From: Odobenus rosmarus divergens
Taxonomy: Eukaryota > Chordata > Mammalia > Carnivora > Odobenidae
Assembly (NCBI RefSeq): GCF_000321225.1
Contig: NW_004450380.1
Location: 1,259,108-1,323,107 of the forward strand
Length of the DNA stretch: 64,000 nt
Reading direction: 5' to 3'
In this document: positions 35,401 through 47,286 of the stretch, one piece after another
Position numbering within the stretch: position 1 is the first letter of the stretch
Layout: each line of letters opens with the position of its first letter
The notes under the pieces: generated by a model
Told to the model about the DNA's origin: nothing
Database searches by the model: none
What the model saw: only the letters and a program-made list of their open reading frames with translations
Program-made: the position numbers and the translations under genes

Positions 35401-36404
35401 CGTGCCGCACCTGCCCCCAGGGTGAATGTTTTGGGGAACGTGTTTCTGAGCCTCATTTGAACTCCCAACTCTCTAAGGATGTCCATATCCTTAAAGGCTA
35501 ATGGAAGACTCGAGTCCCAGAAATTCCCAGTACATTGGAAGACTCAACTTTGTTCCCATTAATCACAGAGGCGAGCTCTAGCTTCTAAGATCTTCTAAGC
35601 CAGCGTCCATATAAACATCCCATTCTGTAGGAATTAACAGAAGGAAAAGGCATCCAGAATCGATAAGTTCCAAGTTAATGTTTTGCCGAGACTAACTCTG
35701 ACTTGACCTGACTGTAAATTCCTGATGGAAGAAGCTGCACATGCTCCCCACTCCCAGCTACATTCCCAATACACCGAGGTGTGTAGCTCAGAGATACTGG
35801 ATTTGGAAGTTAGGTCTCTGAGCTCTGGGGCTGAGTGAAGCCTGACCCTGAACCCAGCATACCCTTCTACTGGCTCTCTGAACGTCCAAGCTTATCGAGT
35901 GGCTCAAAGTTGTAACAGAGGAGTGGGTGGGCAGAGAGCACAAGAAGCCCCCGCGTCCCTCGGCCCCCAGGAGCTGTCCATGGTGTTGAAGCGGACCATT
36001 GCCCCGTTTCTGTTCTGGGGGAGAGCTATGTAAGTAATGCCTTTGCCTCCTGAAACTCCAGTGTCCCAAGTGGAGGGGCGCCCTGGCTGGAACTTGGTAA
36101 GACCAGTCAGTCCCTCCCGTGTGGTGTCCATTGCCCTAGGCTCACCCTTTCTGAGTCAGTCAGTGAGCACAGGAGAGCCAGCCTGTTGGGGAAATCATGG
36201 GCAGAGAGAAGATGGAGGCCCTGGAGAAGCCACGCTATTACCAGTAACACCTCGAAGGAAAACTCCTGAACTCTGAAAGAGACGAGGTTAATGACAAAGT
36301 TCCCTCATTCTTGCCCATTTAGGAAGAGCTCTCCCACGGGCCTGGGACACCGTTCTATGCCTCCCTTGTCAGGACTGTGAGAAGAGCCAAGGCAAGTAAG
36401 GTGA
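32421..36404. other. Long unique stretch, nothing recognised
   Basis: About 4 kb. It holds short purine-rich runs (32430-32480, 32615-32670) and many short frames on both strands with no recognisable product. No SINE or LINE was found, which makes it the longest repeat-poor block in the window. Confidence 0.4.
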
Positions 36405-36520
36405 TTTGGCCTTTTGTCATTGCAATGACAGTGTTAACTCAGACCATGCCTTGTGCTGTGGGGATAACGGCCTTGACCTTCATGGAGCTTATGTTTTGAA
36501 GAAAGGCACAGGGAAAAAAA
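36405..36520 (-). mobile_element. L2 LINE fragment, minus strand
   Basis: 'ttgtgctgtggggataacgg' followed by 'cttcatggagcttatgtttt' matches the reverse of the L2 3' end. Confidence 0.5.
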
Positions 36521-36574
36521 AGTTAAAAATATATATATTTACATATTATGATAAGTAAACAAAATGAGCAAAGA

Positions 36575-36831
36575 AAGAATGACAGTGGACTTCCTTTATT
36601 TTTTTTTAAAGATTTATTTATTTATTTATTTTGGAGAAAGAGAGAGAGTGTGCATGAGCAGGGGGAGGGGTGGAGGGGAAGGGAAACAAGCAGACCCCTC
36701 ACTGAGCACGGAGCCCGATGTGTGGCCCGATCCCAGGATCCTGAGATCATGACCTGAGCTGAAATCAAGAGTCAGACACTTAACCGACTGAGCCCCCCAG
36801 GTGCCCCAAGAATGATAGTGAACTTCCTTTA
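36575..36831 (-). mobile_element. Can-SINE (older type), minus strand, with TSD
   Basis: SINE body at about 36599-36807. The flanking duplication is about 24 bp (36575-36598 and 36808-36831) with two mismatches, long for a SINE. The mismatches suggest moderate age. Confidence 0.93.
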
Positions 36832-38555
36832 GGTAGGCAGGGAAGATCTCTTAAAAAGCGATGTTTGTTACTGGGTTATGAAGGGTGAGGAGGGGTCAGC
36901 CGACTCATGAGTTAGGGTAAGAGTGGCTTGGTCTGAGGGAAAGGTGAGTTCGAACGTCCTGGGACAGGGAAGAGCTGGATCTTTCTACGAGATGAGGTCA
37001 TAAAAGCTGCTTCCCTGCCATCACTTAAAGGTAGGGAGAAACGTCCGAGTGAAGATGAAGTAACTGAATAACTGAAGTTAACTAGTAATCCAGAATTTAA
37101 TTCAAGTTATCTCAAAGGGAGGTAAAAAAAAATGCTCAGAATCTGCCTTATCAGATTGACCTTGAATTCTGCTGTCTAGTTGTACATTAAGACTTCAGTA
37201 GCGCTGTGATTTTTCCTACCAAATAGAATTCTATTTACCATGTGCCTTTAAAAGCAGGAGAGAACTGTATTCTCAGTGGGGGGAAATGACTAGAAAGAGA
37301 AATCTTAGCGAAAACAAAGAAGCAAGCCAAGGCAAAGACAAAGCTCTTATCTGCACAACCCCAGATTCTGGTCAAGAAACGCCCAGAGAGATTGGAGACA
37401 AGTGGTAATCTGTGATAAACAGATGGGGAGACATTAATGGCCGTTGTTGGTAGAGGGGCCCAGGGAAGGGCCTAAAGGATGGGATTTGGGGAATGGAGTT
37501 TTCTAGGCCAGGTCAGGCTGCCTATGGCAGAATTAGTCCGAGGACAGTGGTGTGGAGGGCTTATATGGGAGACCAGGGACAGATCCTGGTGCGCCTGCCA
37601 AAGTTTATAGAGGGAAGCCCATGCATCCGTGTGTATTTGTGCACACATGTGAAGAACATTTCACAAGGACAAATGCCAGAGTGCCAAGGACCCTCCCCGA
37701 GCCTCAGAAGCATCCTCAGCAAGAGAAGGGCCTGCATCTCATGCTTCATTCACTTCGTGGCACCTCTGACTGTGTCCAAGACCTCCTCGTACAAGTTATG
37801 AGTTAACTTTACTCAACATAGGAAAGAGGCACCAAACTTGGATTACATGTTGGGTCCTTGCTGTAGTGGAGGGACAGTAGGGAGAAAGACCCAGGCAGGT
37901 CAGGGCTGGTCCGTGGAGAGGCCACCAGGGCAAACCTGGAATAAGGCTGCAGCCACCACATGAGAAAATGTGAAGATAGAATAAAGCCAGACAAGCGGTG
38001 GGTCTTCTGTCTCCTCTGCTGAATGGCCACAGGGATGCTTTCTTGACTCAGGGCCTTTGCTCATCTTCCCCCAAGAGAGGGGATTGTCCTCACTGTTGGT
38101 AGCTAGCCTGTTACAGGTCAACCTTTGGCGACAGAGTGCCGTGTGCTTTAAATCCCTTCACGCTGGAGCCAGCCCCATCTGCTGAGAAGAGCCGGAGTAG
38201 AAACAGCCTGAAGTCACTTTGGAGAGTGGAGACATGCTGGTTTCCAGGCTCTTCGCCGTGTTCATCTGGAACTTCCTGCCGACTTTCCAGGCCCCCAGCA
38301 CCCTCACCGACCCTTAGTGGTCAGACACCCCCTCCCAACATGGATTCTGCCCCTTTGTTGATTGGAAGCTGCTGACAAACCTATACTTTTCCTAAATAGA
38401 TTCCCTACCTCCCAGCTCCGTTCTTCCTGCTGTCCCTATGGAAACACATGCACCCACATCACACCTCACTCCCCGAATAGCTTGTGAGATAAACTCAGTG
38501 GGATGAATTTATACTCAGATTGTAAAGGCAGGCCTTATGTACCGTCCTTTCTAGA
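36832..38555. other. Unique sequence, nothing recognised
   Basis: About 1.7 kb without a supported repeat or gene. Confidence 0.35.
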
Positions 38556-38640
38556 AATATTTTTTCATTGAACAAAAACTCTGGGCACTGACCATGCATT
38601 AGACACTGAGTTAGGGCCTGGAGGAGGGGGGGGTTGTCCA
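38556..38640 (-). mobile_element. L2/MIR-type fragment, minus strand
   Basis: 'gggcactgaccatgcattag' followed by 'acactgagttagggcctgg' is a degraded 'tgtgccaggcactg'-type segment. Confidence 0.4.
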
Positions 38641-39904
38641 TCACCCAGGGGGAAAAGCAGACACGCAGTGTGGCCAGTGCCTCTGCAGAGCACAGTCAGG
38701 GCTTTTGGAAAGAGGATCTGAGAAAAAGCAAGGGGTGACTGTCAAAAGTCCAGAATCTCAACTGCTGGTTGCAGCCGGCAAAGGAAACAGTACAGGACAG
38801 AGGAATCTTAGCATGTCCCTCACAGGACAGCCCAAGAAAAGTCTCCCGTCTACCTGACCAATCGAGGTGATTACCAGTACTTGGGAGGTGTGGCTCACAA
38901 GTCCTGAGTGTTTTCTGCCCTGGGACCAGGTGATCTCTGAAGTGTCTGCTGGCTCTCAGTTGGGTGGAACCTAAGCTGGAACTGTTTCACACGAGCCCAG
39001 ATGAATGGCAGAAAAACCGACTGCTAATTCTTGAGTTCTACCTTGGTGGAGAGAAGTGCCCAGGGAGGCTGACTTTGAGAAGGCTGAATATAGAGTGATT
39101 TAATATTGTCTAGGTTTCACTTTCTGACAATCTTATTGCCCTCTATATCTGCAATGATTTGTAGGTATTAGCTGGACTGCTAGCGTGTACCTGCAATTTT
39201 AGAGTGGCTATAAATCCATTTGTTCAAGATTCCAGTATCCTGGGGCTAATCCTTACCTTTTAGCTCCATGAGAGAATGATGAGTGTCCAAGCGACTGTCC
39301 AGGCAGGGTGTGGTCCCAAGAAGCACAAAGCTGCAAACTGCTTTGAAAACATTTGGCTGCGATAACCTGAATTGAAAGGTGATAGAGCAATTTGGTTTTG
39401 CTGAAAGAGATGATTGTATAAAAGCATAACAGGTATGGTAAGTCCCAAGCGATGGGGAGCACTGCCCTCGCTGATGCAAGCCTGGACTGTGCATCCACGC
39501 TCGGTGTTAGGTCATATGAGGTGCCTACTACATTTCTCACACTTGACACGGGGGTGGTTACTGAATTGCAAGTGTGTGTCTACCCTCCGTCTTCTGACTC
39601 TGTGTGCCATGTGTCTGCAATGGGAATTTTAAATGTTGGAAGTGGCCAGTAGTCTCTAGAGGTGCTAAAAACATATATCTAGTCTTTGGGGTCCCAAAGA
39701 ATTCTTTTCATTTCCGCTTTCCTGTTTGCACAGTGATCCACCCAGCTGCCCCCAGACACTGCCTCTGTCTCTGTAAGTGTCCATCAGTCCTATTAGTGTG
39801 TTTGACTCCCATGTTAATAGTTCAAAATCAAATCAAATCAAATCATGCTAATAGCATTTTCAGATTTTTATATCTTTTAATTTTTAGGATAGATTTTAAT
39901 TTTT
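38641..39904. other. Unique sequence, nothing recognised
   Basis: About 1.3 kb, including a small (AAATC)4 repeat at 39825-39844. No gene supported. Confidence 0.35.
39825..39844. repeat. (AAATC)4 microsatellite
   Basis: Four perfect pentamer units. Confidence 0.9.
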
Positions 39905-39922
39905 ATATATTTTTAGAAGATT

Positions 39923-39961
<39 letters not shown>

Positions 39962-40165
39962 TTGAGAGAGAACACATGTGCGTGCATTAGCAGGGGTGGG
40001 GGGAGGGGCAGAGGAAGAGAGAGAAGCATCTCCAGCAGACTCCCTGTTGAATGTGGAGCCTGACGTGGGGCTTGATCTCATGACCTGAGATCCTGACCCG
40101 AACCAAAATCAAGAGTCGGATGCTCAACCGATTGAGCCACCCAACGCCCCTAGGATATATTTTTA
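39905..40165 (-). mobile_element. Can-SINE (older type), minus strand, with expanded (TTTA)n tail
   Basis: The tail reads as about ten TTTA units on the plus strand (39922-39962), far more than the two or three usual in this window. The likely TSD is ATATATTTTTA at 39905-39915 and 40155-40165. Confidence 0.9.
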
Positions 40166-40306
40166 AATTATAATGAAAATCTATTTCATATAACTTTAAA
40201 ACTTGTAAACTTTGTAGCATCCTGACTTTATTAAAAACTATTTCTGTCCCTCCTTTTATTACAAAGAACAAAGGCCAAAAACCTGTAGGGTTTTTTTTTT
40301 TTTTTC

Positions 40307-40655
40307 TGTTATGGGTGGAATTGTGTCCTCCCAAAAGATGTGTTCAAGCTCTCATCCCTGCTACCTGTGAATGTGACCTTATTGTGAAAGTGGGGCTTTG
40401 CAAATGTCTTCAAGTTCATACTAGGTCGGGCTAGGTTCTAATCCAGTGATGGTGTCCTTATAAGAGAGAGACATTTGGACATAGACACAGACATGCAAGG
40501 AGATCCTGCCCTACAGCCTTAAGAGCGGGCATGGCACTCTTGGATTTCAAGCTTCCAAAACTGTGAGGGAATGTTTCTGTTGTCTTCCCCCCCATTTCTG
40601 TTGTCTTAGGCCACATTTTGGGGTCATTTATTGTGGCAGCCCTGGGAAACTAACA
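40307..40655 (+). mobile_element. MLT1-type MaLR LTR (solo)
   Basis: 'tgttatgggtggaattgtgt', 'gtgaatgtgaccttattgtg', 'ggtgtccttataagagagag' and 'tgtggcagccctgggaaact', ending 'aaca'. An internal tandem duplication of 'atttctgttgtctt' is seen near 40573-40607. Confidence 0.78.
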
Positions 40656-41010
40656 AGCTTCCTTTCCCTAAACTTGGATTATCAGATGTTGGGTCTCTAA
40701 TAGTGTTTGCCCTGTGAAGGGTTTACGAACACCTGTGCTTATGTCTGAGATCATACAAATGACTTTTCCTCTCACGGGATGCACAGAATTCCAGAAGAAC
40801 GTCAGTCCCCAAAGCCAAGGCCCTGCTCCACTGGGCTGTTAGTGCAACAGCCTCGGGGGTGGGCCGGAAAGGCTTGCACTGTCATCTGCTACCACAGGTG
40901 CGAACTCAGTCTCCCCAGGTTGTGCTGCTGTGCTGGTAATAACTCGGGGATCCCATTACCGAGGATCTGATCATCTTGGGGTACCCATCTAGGATGTGAG
41001 TTCAACTAGG

Positions 41011-41018
41011 TGACGTCA
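41011..41018. promoter_or_regulatory. Full palindromic CRE (TGACGTCA)
   Basis: An exact CREB/ATF consensus octamer in CpG-poor DNA. No TATA box or island adjoins it, so function is speculative. Confidence 0.3.
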
Positions 41019-41260
41019 ACAAAAGTAGCCTGGTGTATCTTCCTCAAATGTGTCTCCTTGGTTTGGCCATTGGTTTCACGAGTTCTATCAAGGAGACAGT
41101 GATATCTGATATAATTTTACTGTTTGATGATTTGTGGTTTGCTGGTTTTACCAGGCAGGAAGTTAGGATAAGCTATCACAACAGGGCTGGTTGTGCCTGG
41201 TCTCACAGATGAACTCATGAACCATGGTTTTGTCCACGGTCTAGATAACAAACACACTTT

Positions 41261-41280
41261 ATTGTATTGTATTGTATTGT
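41261..41280. repeat. (ATTGT)4 microsatellite
   Basis: Four perfect pentamers. Confidence 0.92.
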
Positions 41281-41818
41281 TTTTGTTTTGTTTGCAAAAT
41301 TAGCCATTATTAAAACAGAGGAACATTCTGGCCGTAACATGGCTTATGGATAATCTTATAGCAAGAGATTAGAAAAGTAACTCCTTTATACAGTTTGATC
41401 TTTTTGTTTGAAAGATTCCTAAGCATGGTACATTTATTTAGGTCTCAGTCTTGTACCCGGACTCTATTTTTGATTTTTCACCTGTGATGAATTACTGGCT
41501 TGGACACCTAGGCCGGGATAGTAGGAAACCTCTAGAACTCAGAACGTAATTCAATCACCCATAATAGAAAGATGCAGGATTTCTCCCAGCCCAGGGAATG
41601 GGGCAGCTAGACAATTCCTAAATATGCTAAATAAATATAGTATAACCCAGCTGAAGAGCCAACGTGTCCATAGAAAGGATCTAGTCAAAAGGAAATCGGC
41701 TTTGAAGAAGAGGAAAGGAACACGGATGATTTCGGAGTGGAGATCTCTGTCCTCCGTGCTCTTCTGAGCTTGATTCATGCTTAAACTCAGTTAAAGCAAC
41801 ATCTCCTCTGGACAGTTT

Positions 41819-42100
41819 AATGGCACCTGACAATCAATACGTCCAAAACTAGCACAGGTCCCAGCACACAGTAGGTGCTAAGGAAAAGTATTTTGGAAAG
41901 ATAAATGAGTAAATGGCTCATCTGCCCCACCCCAAACCTAGTCTCCCAGTTCTCTTCCTAGCGAATGGCACCGCTTAGATTACGTGGTCGAGCTAGAAAC
42001 CTGTCAGCTGACTCTCTCCTCTGACTCGCCCTAGGTCACTGATCCCCGTCTCCAGCCTACCTACCGTGTCCACCTGCGTTCCCCGAAGCACACACACGTC
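41819..42100 (+). mobile_element. L2 LINE fragments, plus strand
   Basis: 41840-41915 ('cccagcacacagtaggtgct' and 'gataaatgagtaaatg') is an L2 3' tail. 41930-42090 ('gagctagaaacctgtcagct' and 'actctctcctctgactcg') resembles a more internal L2 segment. They may be two separate fragments. Confidence 0.5.
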
Positions 42101-42800
42101 CTCTGTTCTGCCTCCAGCGTGAAGGCTCTGTGGTTTCTACCCACGTGGCCTGGCCTACTGCCAGCAGCTTGAATTCCTCGCTCGGGCGAGACTCCCACGG
42201 CCTTCTGCGTCACTGCGGCTGTCTACCCCTATTCCCTCCCCGCGGACCGCTGATCACCTCCCCGCCCGAAGCCCCTCCTCACACCTCTCTGCGTCCTTAC
42301 CGCGCAGCCTCCGCGGAGGTACAGTGCGGAAGAGAAATTGGCACCTGTAGGCCCGGTAGCTCCGGTGCCGGGCCCAGGCGAGTGCCGTGCACTCACAAAG
42401 TGCGGGCTCTGCGGGCTCTGTTGGGGCAGCAGCGCCCCCCCCCCCCCGAGGCTGACGAGAAGCGCCGGGTCAGGAACGGCCCAGAGCGGCCGCTGGAAGT
42501 AGAGGTACCAAGGTGAGAAGTGTCTGGTGTTGTAAGCCTCGGGCACATCCTTTTTCGGAAGCAGACAAGTGTCCGTGTGAAATACACTGGCGTCGGACGT
42601 GACACTCGGGCGCACTCGGCCCTGTGCTGTGCTCTGTAGCGCAGACGCGTCAGCAGCGTGGCAGGCGCCGTCGGGTGCGGTGGAGCCACAAGCCTTTCTC
42701 CGGGAGGCAGCCCTTCCTTCTTCCCTCGCTGCTCATGCGCCTTGCGAGGGTGGAGGGAAAGCACCTGATGGAGTGGTCACCCCCCCTCCCGCTCCCCGCT
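42101..42800. promoter_or_regulatory. CpG island 3, candidate promoter
   Basis: CpG-dense from about 42175 to 42500, continuing weaker to 42740. It includes a C13 run (42435-42447) and a donor-like CAAG|GTGAGA at 42512. The 128-codon plus-strand frame ends exactly at that donor-like site, but its sequence is low complexity and unrecognised. Confidence 0.55.
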
Positions 42801-43465
42801 GAGGGCCACAGTCCTTCCTCCCCACCGGGGGAGAACTGTTGGCACCCCACAAAGACTGCTAGCTGGATCTGGAGACCCTCTCCCCCAGAGGGGAAACCGT
42901 GGTCCCGCCTGGAGTCTGACCCTGGCCTGGTCTCCGTGGTCACGGGCTATAATCCGAATCAGCATAACTAAGGAAGCCCCTCGGTGAAAGTCAGGGTACC
43001 GTGATAGAGCTTTTGCTCACGCTCGAGTGTGTTCCTGTTTTATTGTCTACCACGGAAATGCTCTGCGATAAATAGGGCACGTGGTCATTAGGACATCACT
43101 GGCACCCAGCAGGTTATGGAAGCAGGCAGGGGGTTGATGTAGCATCATGAGCCTCTCCACTCCGCTTTCTGTGCAAGCCTTCTCCAGCCCTCCAGGGACC
43201 ATGGGCACTTGCAACAGCTGTAAGCATGGGGCTCCCGGCAAGTCAGCAGGGGTCCAACTCTATTTCTAAAATGTGGCCCTACCACATTTTACTTTGATCT
43301 TAGACAATCTCCAGGGTAAGAGAAGGCTGTGTCAGTCTAACAAATTTATTGAAATGAGTAACTGCCCTCGAGCCTGTAAGTGAACCTTGGCAGAAGTTAA
43401 GTCAGTCTTCTGAAAACCGGGCATCTTTTTCCAGTGCTACGGTTTGTCCACAGATGGTCTATGGT
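42801..43465. other. Unique sequence downstream of CpG island 3
   Basis: No exon or repeat supported. Confidence 0.3.
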
Positions 43466-43695
43466 GGAATCATTTTTTAAAAAAGATTTATTTATTCATT
43501 TATTTATTTGAGAGAGAGAGAGAGCGCGAGCAAGCAAGGGGAGGAGCAGAGGGAGAGGGAGAGCAGACTCCACGCTGAGTGCGGCAGAGCCGGATGCAGG
43601 GCTCCATCCCAGGACCCTGAGATCATGACTTAAGCCGGAATCAAGAGTCGCACCCTTAATTGACTGAGCCACCCAGGGGCCCCGGAATCATTTTT
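43466..43695 (-). mobile_element. Can-SINE (older type), minus strand, with TSD
   Basis: SINE body at about 43478-43683 with GGAATCATTTTT at 43466-43477 and 43684-43695 (12 bp, perfect). Confidence 0.95.
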
Positions 43696-43979
43696 ATTCT
43701 ATAGAATGGTGGGTACCTAATACTGGCCCATGGAAAAGGGCCATTTTGTGATTAAGTTATTGATGCTCCATAGGGAGTAAAATCAAAACTGGGGAGAGAA
43801 TCTCTCCATTAAGTTCAGTGTACTCATTTAGTCTTGATTATATCTTTGCTATATATTCAGGAGTTTGAAAATGCCTTTTCTACCTGAATCAAAGCATGAG
43901 TCAACAGACAAATCCAGAATGTAGAACATTCTACAAGACAGCTTGCCTAGATTGTTCAAAAGTCAATGAATGAAAAACA

Positions 43980-44410
43980 AATGATTTTTTAAAAACACAT
44001 GGGGGTACTATTTTAGATCAAAAGATACTGAAGAGACAGAACAACCAAACACAGTGTATGGTACTGGATTAAATCTCAAATGGGAAAAAAAAATCTATAA
44101 AGGAGATTTTTGAAACAAATGACAAAATTTAAATATGAACTGTTTATTAGGTGACCTTGATTTCATATTACCTTTCATGGAATAACAGTACTGTGGTTGT
44201 TTTGGAGAACTTTTTTTCTTAGGGATGTAGGACAAAGTGTGTAGGCGTGAAGTGGCATGATGTCATACCTTTCAAATGGTTCCATAGAAAGGAAAGTTAG
44301 AGATAAAGCAAATGTGGACAAATGTCTAGAATTTAGGGGATGGGTATTCGTTGTGATGTTATTTCAGCTTCTCAATGAGATTGAAAAATTACAAAATAAA
44401 AAGGAAGAAA
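43980..44410 (+). mobile_element. Old L1 3' UTR fragment
   Basis: 'ggaataacagtactgtggtt', 'gatgtcatacctttcaaatg', 'gagataaagcaaatgtggac' and 'gattgaaaaattacaaaata' follow the 3' end of old mammalian L1 (L1M) elements, ending in an A-rich tail. Confidence 0.65.
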
Positions 44411-45429
44411 AGATTCAATACTCTTGATAAAATATTTTATCAGCACTAGGCGTCTGGACAGTATTCTCTTGCATGATGTGAGCTACTTTACGATGAAAGC
44501 GTTTTGGAAATAAACAGCTCCACAGTCCCCTTTCTCTTATAAAATGGTAGCTACAGATACAAGTTGCTTTGTATTAACATCCAAAATAAAAACTTGGCAA
44601 CTCCACATCGGTTCTTCCACTTTTTTTTCTTCTTGATGTTACTAGGCCATGGAGTCTAGATGTCTAAAGAGTGCCGCACTGGTGCTAGGCTTGTGCTGTT
44701 CTGTTCTACAACATTCTTCACGTTGTGGCACACACAGAAAGTGGTAATGTGTGTATGGCCAATGGGGCAAGGCTGCTAATGTCTGAAGGTGACTAGCCCA
44801 GAGCCCTGGCTGCTCCCGGGATGAAGGGATCACCATCTTGGCACACCCGTGAGCCATCTGGGCCACACAAGTGTGCCATTGTCAGAGGTTGGGAAACTCC
44901 GCTTCCATGCATAACCATGATGTGAACTGCTTTACACACAGTTGGAAATGTTTGCTTGAAAAACCCCATCTAGTATATGTCCAACCCACCGTGGATTCAG
45001 ACTTCAGATACAATGAAGGCATTTAGGTATCATCACGTGTCTGCAGTCGTACTGAACACCAGCGTGGTGTCCTGTCTCCCTGACACGTTTCTGTCTGCAT
45101 CATCACTCATCCCAACACTTGTTATGATGGGTCTTGAGTTGTAACGAGGTTAACTACGAGGCAAACTCCTACAGGAGCATATGGAGCAAACTCGGGAGCT
45201 AATGTTCTATCTCTGGCTTTTGAGATTCAGTCCAACTTGAATGTATTGAGATGAGGCAAGAAATGACTGAAGACAGAAGCCAAGAAAGGACAAGTTAACC
45301 CAGGTTGAGCCAAACCTTTTTCACAAAGTACCATTTAGTGTTTAAAGCTCAGCATTCTGAAATTCTAAATAATTAATTTAAATGTATTTAAATTCTCTGT
45401 TAGGAGGCTACTCTAATGAAGAGGAAAGA
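44411..45429. other. Unique sequence, nothing recognised
   Basis: About 1 kb without a supported repeat or gene. Confidence 0.3.
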
Positions 45430-45615
45430 GCACTGATTGGGCTTACAAAGTGGTTTCTTAACTCCCCCGGTGCATCCGGATAGCCTGGTGAGCCTCTTAG
45501 AAACATATGCTCCTGGTCTTTATTCCTGAGAGATTCTGATTTAATTGGTCCAGCATCTCTCACCCTGGTGATTCTAATGTGCCATCCAGTACTGAAGCCT
45601 AGAATCAGAGGCTGA
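45430..45615 (+). mobile_element. MER5A-like hAT-Charlie relic
   Basis: 'agcctcttagaaacatatgc', 'gagagattctgatttaattg' and 'cctggtgattctaatgtgcc' follow the MER5A order. Confidence 0.65.
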
Positions 45616-46244
45616 GAGTAAAAACTGGAAGTCTAAAGTGCTTTACAGATAGGAGAGATTCATTTCATTATGTAGCTACTATAATTTCCGTCCTGCCTTC
45701 GCCTCCTAATTTCCCAACATGGTTGACTGATTCCATTTGGAATGGAGTTTTTCTTCTGGAATCCTGTGGTCTTATTGTTTCTATTGCTTGGCGAGGACCC
45801 GCACAGCTGTGGTTAGCACCAAAGAGGTAACTGGAAGGTACCTGCATGAAAGTGTGAGTGTGCTACCAGCTGAGAGTGCTTTCTTTCTGGAGCCAAATAC
45901 CGCTGCTGCTCTGGCCTTTATTGGTCTAGATTGATCATGCCTTCACTTCCTTCCATTAAGGTGGGCACCTTAGTGTTCTATGCTCTGACTTGCTGTCTTC
46001 ATTGTGTGCCAGGTAGGATAATGAAAACAGTTGGGTTGTTTCTTAATTTCAGACCCCTATTCTAACTTCCTTTTTCGTAGTATAAATTTGATGGTCCAGC
46101 TACAAACATGGCAATAAGATGATTTATAGCTGTGGATAAGAGTATGACTTTAAATTGATGTTGCAATTTGCCAGATGTAGTTCGTACGGTCCAAGGAAAG
46201 TAAAAATCCCACAGGTTCAAGTGTCCTAATGATGATGATGGTGA
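45616..46244. other. Unique sequence, nothing recognised
   Basis: No repeat or gene signature seen. Confidence 0.3.
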
Positions 46245-46369
46245 GAGCCAACCCACAGTGTTTACTATCTGTCAGACCCTGTTCTCAATGCTTGCTGCCC
46301 ATTGACACACGACTCTACCTGTGCCGTACTGTTATTATCGTCTTTATTTTACAGAAGAACCTGAGGATA
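46245..46369 (-). mobile_element. MIR SINE, minus strand
   Basis: 'gtttactatctgtcagaccc' and 'ttctcaatgcttgctgccc' followed by 'cgtctttattttacagaaga' read as reverse MIR. Confidence 0.65.
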
Positions 46370-46480
46370 GGTTGGTTCTATACTTGAGTTTGCCATTAAT
46401 AAGCTATGTGAGCTTGGATATGTCACTTAACCTCCGAGGACCTGCTTTCTAATTGGACTAGTGGATCTCTGCTAATGATC
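46370..46480 (+). mobile_element. MIR SINE, plus strand
   Basis: 'aagctatgtgagcttggata' followed by 'tgtcacttaacctccgagga' is the MIR core. It abuts the minus-strand MIR directly. Confidence 0.65.
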
Positions 46481-47249
46481 TCTGTTCTCCTTGTTTCTAA
46501 CCAAGGCAACCCCACTTCTTTCTGCTTCTCTTATCAATCTGGTGCAGTGATTTATTATTTTCTACCCTTGCCCTACTTTGTTTTCTATTAACCTCTTTTC
46601 CTACTTCCTCAGATTCTTCTACGTTTTGACAGACTTCACTTCTAGATGCAAACAGCTCATCTACATACTTTGACCCTGGGGCTTGGGGACTATTTAGGAG
46701 CCGAGTTTAAGGGTCGAAACATTAACGAGTCAAGCAATGTCATTTCCCTGAAAATCAGTCACCAAAAGGTGAAAATGGCAGCAATAGTAATGGTAGAGGC
46801 ATGGCCCCTTAGGGCATTATTGCCATCTTGTAGAGCATTTTCCTAAATATTGATCACATAACTGCTGGCATACTTGTGATTTAAAGAATCAGATTATACT
46901 AATGCACCTAATAATGAGGCAACCACATATTAGGATTTGTTGTCCTTCCAAAATTGAAAATGTGGACTGTGAGATTGAGGAAGTAGTAGAAAAATACTCA
47001 AGAAACTGAAGAGGACTGAGGTACTCTGTTTACTCCACATGGCTCAGAGATCAATGGACAGTATTGTTCTCCATGGTGACTTACTCATTCCCGAGAAACA
47101 ACTTTCTAACGGGGGAGCTGAATGTCATGAGAGCAGATTTCAAAATCATTTGGATCTTTTGATCCACCATATCATTGGAACCTTGAAACAGGTGGTTTTC
47201 TATCCCTTACCTGCAGATCTGAGTGTTCTTGTGGTCACTGTCTTAAAAA

Positions 47250-47251
<2 letters not shown>
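46481..47251. other. Unique sequence, nothing recognised
   Basis: No repeat or gene signature seen. Confidence 0.3.

Positions 47252-47283
<32 letters not shown>
47252..47283. repeat. (TA)16 microsatellite
   Basis: Uninterrupted TA tract of 32 bp, able to melt or form a cruciform; likely polymorphic. Confidence 0.97.

Positions 47284-47286
<3 letters not shown>

Larger units (their letters stand above)
40656..41818. other. Unique sequence with a CRE motif
   Basis: No repeat element or gene recognised. A palindromic TGACGTCA lies at 41011-41018 and an (ATTGT)4 repeat at 41261-41280. Confidence 0.35.
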
